NCBI GenBank assembly: GCA_964370195.1
Contig: CAYJIH010000042.1
Coordinates: 1-13,748 of the forward strand
Origin: JAAYCI01 sp964370195
GTDB lineage: Bacteria > Bacillota > Clostridia > Oscillospirales > Ruminococcaceae
Direction of reading: 5' to 3'
Length of the DNA stretch: 13,748 nucleotides
Both the position numbers and the translations under genes were made by a program. Of this stretch, positions 7,189-13,748 are shown piece by piece; position 1 is the first letter of the stretch; each line of letters starts with the position of its first letter. The notes below the pieces were generated by a model. It saw only the letters and a program-made list of their open reading frames with translations, was not told the DNA's origin and did no database searches.

Positions 7189-7217
7189 ATTATACAAAAA
7201 CTCACTTTACAAAAACT
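7189..7217 (-). promoter_or_regulatory. Promoter and direct repeat upstream of the corrinoid cluster
   Basis: On the minus strand a perfect TATAAT (7189-7194) has no good -35 box at the right distance. A 10-base direct repeat AGTTTTTGTA lies at 7208-7217 and 7193-7202, with a 15-base period, covering the -35 to -10 zone. This fits a promoter that needs an activator, the neighbouring AraC-type protein being the obvious candidate. The transcript leader would be about 90 bases and includes a small GCGG/CCGC hairpin (7161-7175). The rest of 7091-7367 is very AT-rich. I found no convincing promoter for the regulator gene in it. Confidence 0.5.
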
Positions 7218-7354
7218 GGTAAGATTTTTACATTTTTATAATTATTTTGTCTTTTTTGAAAATAGTAAAATTTTGATTTTCGGTTTACATTCGCCTTCGT
7301 TTATGTCAAAATTCTAACATAACCTTTACGATGATCCCTTAAAACCACCCAAAC

Positions 7355-7359
7355 GGAGG
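7355..7359 (+). promoter_or_regulatory. Ribosome binding site fixing the TTG start of the regulator
   Basis: GGAGG at 7355-7359 overlaps an in-frame GTG at 7359, which therefore cannot be the start. The TTG at 7368 sits 8 bases after it and is the proper start. Confidence 0.8.
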
Positions 7360-7367
7360 TGACTTTT

Positions 7368-8630
7368 TTGCAAAAAACAGCATTCGACTTTGCACTGGCA
7401 TCCGAATGTGCACAAACATTTTATAATGTCACCGGCCTTGGGTGTTCTATCTCCACAGTAGATGGGCAACTCTTGCACTCTTGTGGTTTGGCCAGCACAA
7501 ATTGCCAAATGTGTTCCCTTTCCGGTTTCACTCACACTTCCTGCAAGCAAACACAACTGTATAGCCTGCACGAAGCCGAGCGCTTTGGTGGTAAGTATAT
7601 TTATTTTTGTCCCATGGGCCTCACATGCTTTACCTCGCCCATTCTTACCATGGGCGAAGCCATTGCCCAAATAACGGTGGGCCCTTTTTTAATGGTTGAC
7701 CCACAAGATTACATCGACATCGATTTGCAAGAGATTTTACATCTTCCAAAACACATTTTACCAAGCATTCAAGAATATCTCTTGCACATTCCACAAATAC
7801 AAGCCGAAAAAGTAGAAGCAATGGCCAACATGCTGTTTATGATGGTTGCCTTTGTAAACGATGTAAGCGAAGCAAACCGGTTGATGGGACGAAAAAAAGC
7901 CGATGATATCCAAAAAAACATTGCCACCTATATTTATCAGCTAAAAGGGTTATCCAGTGCACTGCCTTACCCCTTCGACACCGAAAAAAAACTGCTGGAT
8001 GCACTGTCTAAAGCCGACCGGGCCGGTGCCCAAAAGCACCTGAATGAACTGTTTGGATATATCTTTTTCTCCACCGGAAACAACCTAGACATCGCGAAAA
8101 GCCGTGTATACGAACTGCTTGTACTCATTTCAAGAACAGCCATACGCAGTGGTGCCAACTCAGAACATTGCCTGCGTCTTACGCACGAATACCTGCAAAT
8201 CATTCCGGAATTGCAAACGCTAGACACCTTAGCCACATGGCTATCGGCTGTAACGAGCGAGTTTATGGACCACGTATTCAATTTTGGCGATATAAAGCAT
8301 GCAAATGCCATTTATGCCGCCACGCAGTACATGCAAACACACTTTCACGAAAAAATCACCCTAGAACAAGTGGCACAACGCGTATTTTTGTCCCCTTCTT
8401 ATTTCAGCCGTGTATTCAAACGGGAGCTGGGCCAGCCATTTAGTGGTTTTTTAAACAGCTTGCGCATCAAAAAAAGCAAAGAGCTTTTACAATCCACACA
8501 GTTAAAACTTATCGACATTGCTTTGGCTGTTGGCTTTGATGACCAAAGTTACTTTACGAAAATATTTAAAAAGGAAATGGGCATCACGCCATTTCAATAT
8601 CGGGCGCGCAACCAAGAGAAGCATTTATAA
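7368..8630 (+). CDS. PocR-domain AraC family transcriptional regulator
   Basis: This 420-residue protein has an N-terminal PocR sensory domain (about 5-165). It is recognised by the cysteine-rich pattern (Cys39, 46, 49, 59, 81, 87), KYIYFCPMGLTCFTSPI and the ITVGPFLM strand. A helical linker leads to a C-terminal AraC-type double helix-turn-helix (about 318-414) with 'LEQVAQRVFLSPSYFSRVFKRE' and 'LIDIALAVGFDDQSYFTKIFKKEMGITPFQYR'-like elements. PocR domains are predicted small-molecule sensors, named after the propanediol/cobalamin regulator of Salmonella. The divergent position next to the corrinoid gene makes it the likely activator of the methyl-transfer cluster (inference). Its inducer would reveal the pathway substrate. 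Confidence 0.93.
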   Translation: MQKTAFDFALASECAQTFYNVTGLGCSISTVDGQLLHSCGLASTNCQMCSLSGFTHTSCKQTQLYSLHEAERFGGKYIYFCPMGLTCFTSPILTMGEAIAQITVGPFLMVDPQDYIDIDLQEILHLPKHILPSIQEYLLHIPQIQAEKVEAMANMLFMMVAFVNDVSEANRLMGRKKADDIQKNIATYIYQLKGLSSALPYPFDTEKKLLDALSKADRAGAQKHLNELFGYIFFSTGNNLDIAKSRVYELLVLISRTAIRSGANSEHCLRLTHEYLQIIPELQTLDTLATWLSAVTSEFMDHVFNFGDIKHANAIYAATQYMQTHFHEKITLEQVAQRVFLSPSYFSRVFKRELGQPFSGFLNSLRIKKSKELLQSTQLKLIDIALAVGFDDQSYFTKIFKKEMGITPFQYRARNQEKHL

Positions 8631-8755
8631 TACAGCATATAGAATTTTCCATGCAGCAGATGAACACACAAGCGCTGCCTTCCACAAATCATAAATTTCA
8701 TACAGATGATTAAAAACAACAAACGAAGCTATAAAACGCAAACATTTTCTAAATG

Positions 8756-8908
8756 GTGTCGACAATCTTAGAATCGAGCATATTTTGAGCTATTTTTTGT
8801 CCAATTTGGTCTAAAAATTGCAGGACTCCTTCATGGAATGCAAGATTTTTAGGCCAAATTGGGCGGAAAAAGTGCCAAAATAGGCCGACTGAACACGATT
8901 GTCGACAC
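8756..8908. repeat. 153-bp long-hairpin element with perfect 12-bp terminal inverted repeats (MITE-like)
   Basis: The ends GTGTCGACAATC (8756-8767) and GATTGTCGACAC (8897-8908) are perfect inverted repeats. The interior is also self-complementary: TATTTTG at 8781 pairs with CAAAATA at 8876, CCAATTTGG at 8801 pairs with CCAAATTGG at 8854, CTAAAAAT pairs with ATTTTTAG, and TTGCA pairs with TGCAA around a short apex (about 8823-8839). The whole unit can fold into a single imperfect stem. It codes for nothing. The shape suits a miniature inverted-repeat element or a structured RNA; no clear target-site duplication was seen. Bases 8631-8755, between the regulator and this element, show no recognisable feature. 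Confidence 0.7.
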
Positions 8909-8914
8909 TACCTA

Positions 8915-8960
8915 GGTGATCGGCAAAAAACGTACACTTTTTTTGCCGATCACCTTTTTT
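8915..8960 (+). terminator. Very strong rho-independent terminator
   Basis: GGTGATCGGCAAAAAA pairs with TTTTTTGCCGATCACC over 16 bp, followed by TTTTTT at 8955-8960. It lies 284 bases after the regulator stop and only 6 bases after the hairpin element. It therefore ends either a long 3' UTR of the regulator transcript or a separate RNA covering the element. Confidence 0.9.
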
Positions 8961-8965
8961 ATACA

Positions 8966-9001
8966 AAAAATCAAGAGGCACATGCACCATTGATTCTTTT
9001 T
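8966..9001 (+). terminator. Possible second, weak terminator
   Basis: AATCAA (8969-8974) pairs with TTGATT (8990-8995), with a GG/CC pair inside, and CTTTTT follows. The stem is weak, so this may only back up the strong terminator just upstream. The remaining bases to 9085 show nothing recognisable. Confidence 0.3.
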
Positions 9002-9088
9002 GAATAACCTACGCATGCATAACGCCAGAAAAAATCCCTCCCGTCCCCATTATTCTACATAAGAACCATTTTTTTTCATCCTCCTCTA

Positions 9089-9097
9089 TGATACAAT
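9089..9097 (+). promoter_or_regulatory. Extended -10 promoter of the surface protein gene
   Basis: TGATACAAT is an extended -10 box (TG, one base, TACAAT). The -35 zone is only a T-run. Transcription would begin near 9104, giving a leader of about 57 bases before the ATG at 9161. Confidence 0.5.
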
Positions 9098-9160
9098 CTA
9101 TAAACGCACACATTCATGTATTTTATATTATCTAAATTTAAACAGAAAAGAGGGGTATCT

Positions 9161-12100
9161 ATGACGACGACACGCAAAACGTGGCTTTGTTCCGCCATTG
9201 TATTTTTTATATGCCTTTTTCAGTTTCAAACACCCTTATTTGCACAACAAACAGGTGAAATAAGGCGCGTATTAACGATACAACCTTTGCACGAAACAGA
9301 AATTATACTGCCTTTAAATACAACCGAGCAGGAAGTGTTACAGGCTTTGCCATCGGAGCTATCTGTAACGGTTGAGGTTTCCGGCCTACCCGCCCCAGAA
9401 AGTACCTCTATTCCAAGTAGCAGCGCTCCCTCCGGCAGCGGCAGTTCCCCGGAAAGCAGCCCAACCTCTGGCAGCGGCAGTGCTTCTTCAAGCGGCAGTT
9501 CATCCTCTGGCAGCAGTTCCTCAGAAAGCAGCAGCAGTTTCGCCCCATCCAGTAGCGCTTCCACTCAGCCACCCACCCCCTCGTCTTTGCCGTCGTCCTC
9601 TTCCTCGCAAATATCGTCCACACCTTCTTCAGCTTCCTTACAAAGCCCCCCCATTACAAGAACCTTCACAACCAATTTATCGTTTTATTGGGATTTTATC
9701 GCTTCCATTCAGGCACTATTTTTAACAACCCCTGTGGACGCCCCCCTCCCCTCAAGTTCTATTTTACAAAACGCACAACCAGACCAAGTGGCCGTTACCT
9801 GGACCTTGCAAGGTAATGCACCTTTTTCATCCGAAACATCGGCAGAGTTTGTATACACTGCCCAGCTAACAAACACCGAATATGTGCTGGCTTCCGGCGT
9901 TGTTTTACCCAGTGTTATTATAAAAATAGACGACACCACATCTTCTTCCATCCAAAGTTGTGGAATCGACCACGCAAATGCCACAGAAATTACAAACGAA
10001 AGCAACACCACCTTAACAAGCGGGCAATATGTGGTGGTTGAAAATATTATAGACAAAGATTTTGTGATACCGGCCGGCGAAAGCGTTTCCCTATGCCTCA
10101 ATGGTTATACACTGGACGGCACCGGCACCGGTGAGCAAAAATCCGTGCTGGAAGTGCGCGGCTCCTTGGTGCTGGAAGATTGCAACGCCAGTGGAAATGG
10201 TGCCGGCAAAATCACCGATGGCTTTGGCACTTACATTGTTTTAGATGGCGTTGCCAGCCATTATGGCGGCGGTGTATTTGTGGCAAACGGCGCTTCTTTT
10301 ATCATGAATAGCGGGGAAATCTCCGGCAATACAGCCGGGCGCTGTGGTGGTGGTGTGGCCGTTGCCCCCGGTGGCCGCTTTGTGATGAACGGCGGCACCA
10401 TCACCAACAACAGCGGCGAATACGGCGGTGCTGTATATATCGATCGCGAAGGCGTGTTTGAAATGAACAACGGCTCCCTTACACAAAATAGTACGAGCCA
10501 ACGCGGTGGTGGCGTTTCCGTTTTGGGTTCTTTCACCATGAATGGTGGCGACATTTCTAACAACACTTCGCCACAAGCAGGCGCCGGTGTTTCTTTGCTT
10601 GGAACATTCACCTTAAACGGTGGCACCATCTCCGGCAACGAAGCACAAAACGGTGCCGGCGTAACCGTTGTCGAAGGCGGCACCGTCACGCTAAACAATG
10701 GTACCATCAGTGGAAACACAGCCTCTCGTAACGGCGGTGGTGTTCATGTAGAAAACAGCACACTTATTTTAAATGGTGCCGTTATCAGCGGCAACACCGG
10801 CTCTTCCGGTGGTGGTGGCGTATATTGCATGGGCAGTTCTAATTTTACATTTTTAAGCGGCCAAATTTCCGAAAACCGAAGCAACTCCTTTGGCGGTGGC
10901 GTCATGATGATTTCCGGAGCCATGCAAATGGACAACGGTAGCATTGCCAACAACACCAGTGCCAACAACGGCGGCGGTGTTTATTTAGAATCGAACCCAA
11001 CGCTCACCATAAATGGGGGAACGGTGTCGGGCAACCGCACCGAAGCGTACGGTGGTGGCTTTTCCATTGGGCAAGGCACGGTAACACTCAACGATGGCAC
11101 AGTATCCGGAAATTCGGCCCAAAGAAATGGCGGCGGATTTTCCATTGCAAAAGGCACCATCACCCTAAATGGCGGCTCTGTTGTTCAAAACACAGCCAAT
11201 GCAAATGGTGGCGGGTTTTCCGTTGGTGACCTGCTGGTTATAAATAGCGGCACAGTAGAGCACAACTCGGCTGCCCAAAACGGTGGCGGTGTTTATTTAA
11301 CCGGTGTATCCGGCCTAGAAGGTGAACTGGAACTGGCAGGTGGCACCATCCGCCACAACACAGCACAAGATGGCGGTGGCATTTATTTGACAAATGGCAG
11401 CCAAAGTGCCTTCGACAGCACACTAACCATGACCGGTGGCAGCGTGGTGCAAAATACCGCCTCTCGCGTGGCGGGCGGCATCAGCACCGGCGGCACATTT
11501 TTCTTGCAAGGCGAGGCCACCGTAACCGGCAACACCGCCATGCAAGAAGCAAGCAATGTCTACTTGCCGGAAAAACAAACAATCCAACTAACCAGCGCTC
11601 TTTTTGGCACTGTTGGCGTTCGTACACAAATTGAGCCAAACCCGCCCGTTGAAGCAGTACAACCGGCTTCTTATGTTATCACTGCAAGCGATGTACAAAA
11701 CTTGCCCGCAGATGATGAGACACTTTTTTCCTACCTAGATGGAAACGATGGCATTGTAAAGCTAACGGTGAGGGCGATTTCGGTTTCTCAAGAGGGCGCC
11801 CTTTATGGCAATGACTTACCTGCCCCAGTGATTGAAATATCGGAAGAAGGTGTAAGCGAAAGTGATGTTTTTTTACAATACACCGGTACATTACGCAACG
11901 GCCAAACCATGTACAACTCTTCCCTTGCCCCACAAGCAGCTGGCACTTATGCCGTCACAGCAAGCTACATTACAGAAAGTGGCATTACGCAATCCGCCAC
12001 AAGCACCTTTACCATTGAACCAAGAGACCTTTCCACCGCACAGGTAAGCCTATCATCAAACTTGCGCTACAACGGCACCTTGCAAACACAACTTCTGCAA

Positions 12101-13462
12101 GCCGTGCGTATGGAAAATATCTATAGCACCACCGCCACATTACAGCCCGGGCAAGACTACACGGTGGATGACAACGTGCAAAAAAATGCCGGCAACTTCA
12201 CCTTGCGCATTTTGGCAAACGAAAGCGGCAATTACACGGGCCAAACCGCGGCACCCTTTCTCATTGCCCCAAAAGATGCACAGCTTGTTATTCAAAATGC
12301 AAACATGCAGCAAGGCAATGCACTGCCTACTTTTGGCTGGAATGTTTTCACAGGAATTGCCGGCGAAACCCTTTCCGCCACAAATACAAATGCAATTCAA
12401 TACACAATTTTGGACGCAAACAACAACGAAACCACCACCCCTGTAGCAGGCACATACTCTGTTGTCTTTTCTGTGTTCCCCGTTTTTTCCGGTGGCAATA
12501 ACTACACATTCATTACAACACCAGGCACACTTACTGTAACAGCGCCGCCTGCCAGCAGTTCATCCTCTTTGCCACCATCCAGTAGTTCCAGCTCTTCTGC
12601 CCCTTCTTCATCCGGCAGTGCATCATCCTCGTCCTCCTCTGCAGCGCCACCGACCTCTTCTTCCAGCAGTTCAGCGGCCGAGCCGCCTTCTCCTTCTGTT
12701 ATTTCAGTGCCACCGGGCGTCCCCTCCGAAATTGACATTTCCCGAAGCACCTCAACACCCGGGGCCTCTACGCCGCAATCCCCCGCTTCCACCCCTGAAA
12801 ATCCTACAACACCAACCCAGCCCCGCACACCACAAGTGCTAGACAACGGAAGTCTTAATGTGCCGGCCGGCACAAGCGGTCAATCACCACAGTCTATCTT
12901 CTTAGATGGGCGGCAATTGGCCCCTTCTGAATACACCATTGATGAACAAACAGGCGATATCATTTTATCCCCAGATGTTTTTTCCTCTCTTGCCGACGGA
13001 TCGCACACGATGCTCTTCACATATCCAAACGGCGAAGCCTTCGAAAGCACAATCATAACCGAAGAAGGTGTGCCACTCAGTGCCGGTGAATTTCTTCCTG
13101 TAACATTGGGAAGTTGGAGTATTTTTAATGTGTTGGCCACGCTCGCCTTGCTCCTCGCCACCCTTTTACTTGCCATCCAGCGCAAGCAAAAAACAAGCAC
13201 AATTGCCAGCAAGGAACACGCACCAAACGATAACCACACACAAATATCCCAAAAGAAAGACAAACGCCTTATCGGCTCCATCATTGTAAGTGTTGCCGCT
13301 TTGCTACTTCTTTTGTTCACACAAAACTTTACGCTTTCCGCCACAGTGTTTGATTCATTCAGCATATTTTTCTTCCTCCTTTTGGGCTTATTTGCCATCA
13401 TTTTAGCTGCAACGGCAAAAAAGACAAGCCCTTCCCCCACAGAAAAAAATAATGAATCATAG
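9161..13462 (+). CDS. Large exported beta-helix surface protein with serine-rich linkers and C-terminal membrane anchor
   Basis: This 1433-residue protein starts at ATG 9161, preceded by GAGGGG 5 bases upstream; an in-frame ATG at 9116 has no such site. A signal peptide (basic TTTRKT, hydrophobic core, likely cut after LFA at residue 28) directs export. The order is: short N-terminal domain; Ser/Pro-rich linker (about 84-160); a linking domain; a right-handed beta-helix (about 310-800) of about 16 repeats of roughly 20-30 residues such as GGGVHV...LNG..ISGNTA; two or three Ig-like/MBG-like modules (about 870-1125); a second Ser-rich linker (about 1129-1177); a small domain (about 1224-1307); and three hydrophobic helices (about 1319-1341, 1370-1387, 1398-1418). 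No LPXTG motif is present, so the helices appear to be the anchor. Beta-helices of this kind occur in adhesins and glycan-binding or glycan-cleaving proteins. No catalytic residues are identified. Attachment or glycan binding is inference. Confidence 0.9.
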   Translation: MTTTRKTWLCSAIVFFICLFQFQTPLFAQQTGEIRRVLTIQPLHETEIILPLNTTEQEVLQALPSELSVTVEVSGLPAPESTSIPSSSAPSGSGSSPESSPTSGSGSASSSGSSSSGSSSSESSSSFAPSSSASTQPPTPSSLPSSSSSQISSTPSSASLQSPPITRTFTTNLSFYWDFIASIQALFLTTPVDAPLPSSSILQNAQPDQVAVTWTLQGNAPFSSETSAEFVYTAQLTNTEYVLASGVVLPSVIIKIDDTTSSSIQSCGIDHANATEITNESNTTLTSGQYVVVENIIDKDFVIPAGESVSLCLNGYTLDGTGTGEQKSVLEVRGSLVLEDCNASGNGAGKITDGFGTYIVLDGVASHYGGGVFVANGASFIMNSGEISGNTAGRCGGGVAVAPGGRFVMNGGTITNNSGEYGGAVYIDREGVFEMNNGSLTQNSTSQRGGGVSVLGSFTMNGGDISNNTSPQAGAGVSLLGTFTLNGGTISGNEAQNGAGVTVVEGGTVTLNNGTISGNTASRNGGGVHVENSTLILNGAVISGNTGSSGGGGVYCMGSSNFTFLSGQISENRSNSFGGGVMMISGAMQMDNGSIANNTSANNGGGVYLESNPTLTINGGTVSGNRTEAYGGGFSIGQGTVTLNDGTVSGNSAQRNGGGFSIAKGTITLNGGSVVQNTANANGGGFSVGDLLVINSGTVEHNSAAQNGGGVYLTGVSGLEGELELAGGTIRHNTAQDGGGIYLTNGSQSAFDSTLTMTGGSVVQNTASRVAGGISTGGTFFLQGEATVTGNTAMQEASNVYLPEKQTIQLTSALFGTVGVRTQIEPNPPVEAVQPASYVITASDVQNLPADDETLFSYLDGNDGIVKLTVRAISVSQEGALYGNDLPAPVIEISEEGVSESDVFLQYTGTLRNGQTMYNSSLAPQAAGTYAVTASYITESGITQSATSTFTIEPRDLSTAQVSLSSNLRYNGTLQTQLLQAVRMENIYSTTATLQPGQDYTVDDNVQKNAGNFTLRILANESGNYTGQTAAPFLIAPKDAQLVIQNANMQQGNALPTFGWNVFTGIAGETLSATNTNAIQYTILDANNNETTTPVAGTYSVVFSVFPVFSGGNNYTFITTPGTLTVTAPPASSSSSLPPSSSSSSSAPSSSGSASSSSSSAAPPTSSSSSSAAEPPSPSVISVPPGVPSEIDISRSTSTPGASTPQSPASTPENPTTPTQPRTPQVLDNGSLNVPAGTSGQSPQSIFLDGRQLAPSEYTIDEQTGDIILSPDVFSSLADGSHTMLFTYPNGEAFESTIITEEGVPLSAGEFLPVTLGSWSIFNVLATLALLLATLLLAIQRKQKTSTIASKEHAPNDNHTQISQKKDKRLIGSIIVSVAALLLLLFTQNFTLSATVFDSFSIFFFLLLGLFAIILAATAKKTSPSPTEKNNES

Positions 13463-13484
13463 CATAAAAACAGACAAAAATCGC

Positions 13485-13501
13485 CGGCTAAAGATAAGCC
13501 G
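13485..13501 (-). terminator. Possible minus-strand terminator beyond the surface protein gene
   Basis: CGGCT and AGCCG form a 5-bp stem. On the minus strand it is followed by GATTTTTG and then TTTTT. It may serve a transcript arriving from the right of the window. I could find no convincing plus-strand terminator for the surface protein. Confidence 0.3.
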
Positions 13502-13504
13502 TGG

Positions 13505-13748
13505 ATTCAGACTGTCAAAAAACACCGTCCTTCGGCTTTTGGGTTGAATTCGCTCGCTGCCCGCGCGCGTAAGACCTTGGGGCGCCGCCCCAAACCCCGC
13601 CTGCTTTTCGAGAAAAGCAGGGGCAAAAGCTTTTTCTAAAGGGCGCGTAGAACACAAGCGCGCACAGAGGGAAAGCGTTAGGGCGGTTTTTTGAAGGTCA
13701 CGCCACACAGGGCAGCGAGGTTTCGTGCTGTGTCCACGCGTAACGGGT
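13505..13748. repeat. GC-rich, hairpin-rich non-coding tail, probably a dispersed repeat
   Basis: Base composition turns sharply GC-rich compared with the rest of the window. It contains GGGGC-GCC-GCCCC (about 13579-13591), CTGCTTTTC/GAAAAGCAG (13601-13620) and GCGCG/CGCGC pairings. From memory, 'CTTGGGGCGCCGCCCC' followed by 'AAACCCCGC' resembles intergenic repeats seen many times in Clostridia genomes, but no second copy is in this window to prove it. An 83-residue minus-strand open frame crosses it and looks spurious. Confidence 0.4.

Noticed and set aside
7091..7358. Cobalamin riboswitch upstream of the corrinoid gene
   Set aside because: The leader of about 90 bases has no GCCACTG-type B12-box and is too short; only a small hairpin is present.
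8756..8908. Retron or group II intron remnant
   Set aside because: No reverse transcriptase lies nearby, and the long hairpin with perfect ends is better explained by a miniature inverted-repeat element or a structured RNA.
9226..9564. Minus-strand open frame rich in Leu and Glu inside the surface protein gene
   Set aside because: It is simply the reverse reading of serine-rich repeats (AGC read as GCT, and so on); the plus strand has a signal peptide and coherent domains.
10260..11560. CRISPR-like or tandem DNA repeat array
   Set aside because: The repeats are degenerate at DNA level, remain in one reading frame and encode beta-helix turns of varying length.
13457..13708. An 83-residue minus-strand open frame at the right edge
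   Set aside because: It runs across hairpin-rich GC-rich sequence, has no family resemblance or clear ribosome binding site, and looks like the translation of an intergenic repeat.

Overview
The window looks like a scaffold piece from an anaerobic Firmicute (Clostridia, probably a gut Oscillospiraceae-type organism). The clues are moderate GC, strong AGGAGG-type ribosome binding sites, frequent GTG and TTG starts, perfect TATAAT -10 boxes, ferredoxin-like Fe-S domains, corrinoid methyl-transfer proteins and a very large serine-rich surface protein. One run of exactly 100 N (6280-6379) is flanked by two identical 55-bp copies of the same sequence, so it is very probably an unresolved contig overlap and not missing DNA.

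Layout. 1-1678 (+): the 3' end of a short-chain dehydrogenase, then an Fe-S aldo/keto reductase and a strong terminator. 1788-3230 (-): a gene of three fused RidA/YjgF domains with its own terminator and its own TATAAT promoter, convergent with the reductases. 3301-7090 (-): a corrinoid methyl-transfer cluster, in transcription order a MtaC-like corrinoid protein, a UroD/MtaA-like methyltransferase with a fused C-terminal thioredoxin-like domain, a CobW/G3E GTPase and a DUF2284 cysteine-rich protein. A perfect hairpin lies between the second and third genes. 7368-8630 (+): a divergent PocR-AraC regulator that shares the 7091-7367 control region with the cluster. 8631-9160: mostly non-coding, holding a 153-bp long-hairpin element with 12-bp perfect terminal inverted repeats, a very strong terminator and the promoter of the next gene. 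9161-13462 (+): a 1433-residue exported protein with serine-rich linkers, a right-handed beta-helix of about 16 repeats, Ig-like/MBG-like modules and a C-terminal three-helix membrane anchor. 13463-13748: GC-rich, hairpin-rich non-coding sequence of repeat character.

How it may work together (inference). The PocR-AraC protein probably senses a small molecule and controls the corrinoid cluster. The corrinoid protein would carry the methyl group and the UroD-family protein would move it on or off. The GTPase, DUF2284 protein and thioredoxin domain could supply metal loading, redox or reactivation. No MttB-, MtaB- or MtrH-type substrate methyltransferase is present, and the UroD-family protein lacks the usual His of the HxC zinc motif. 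The substrate is therefore unknown, and this is the part of the window most likely to hold undescribed biology. The triple RidA protein and the two reductases may handle imine or carbonyl products of the same pathway, but nothing beyond proximity shows this.
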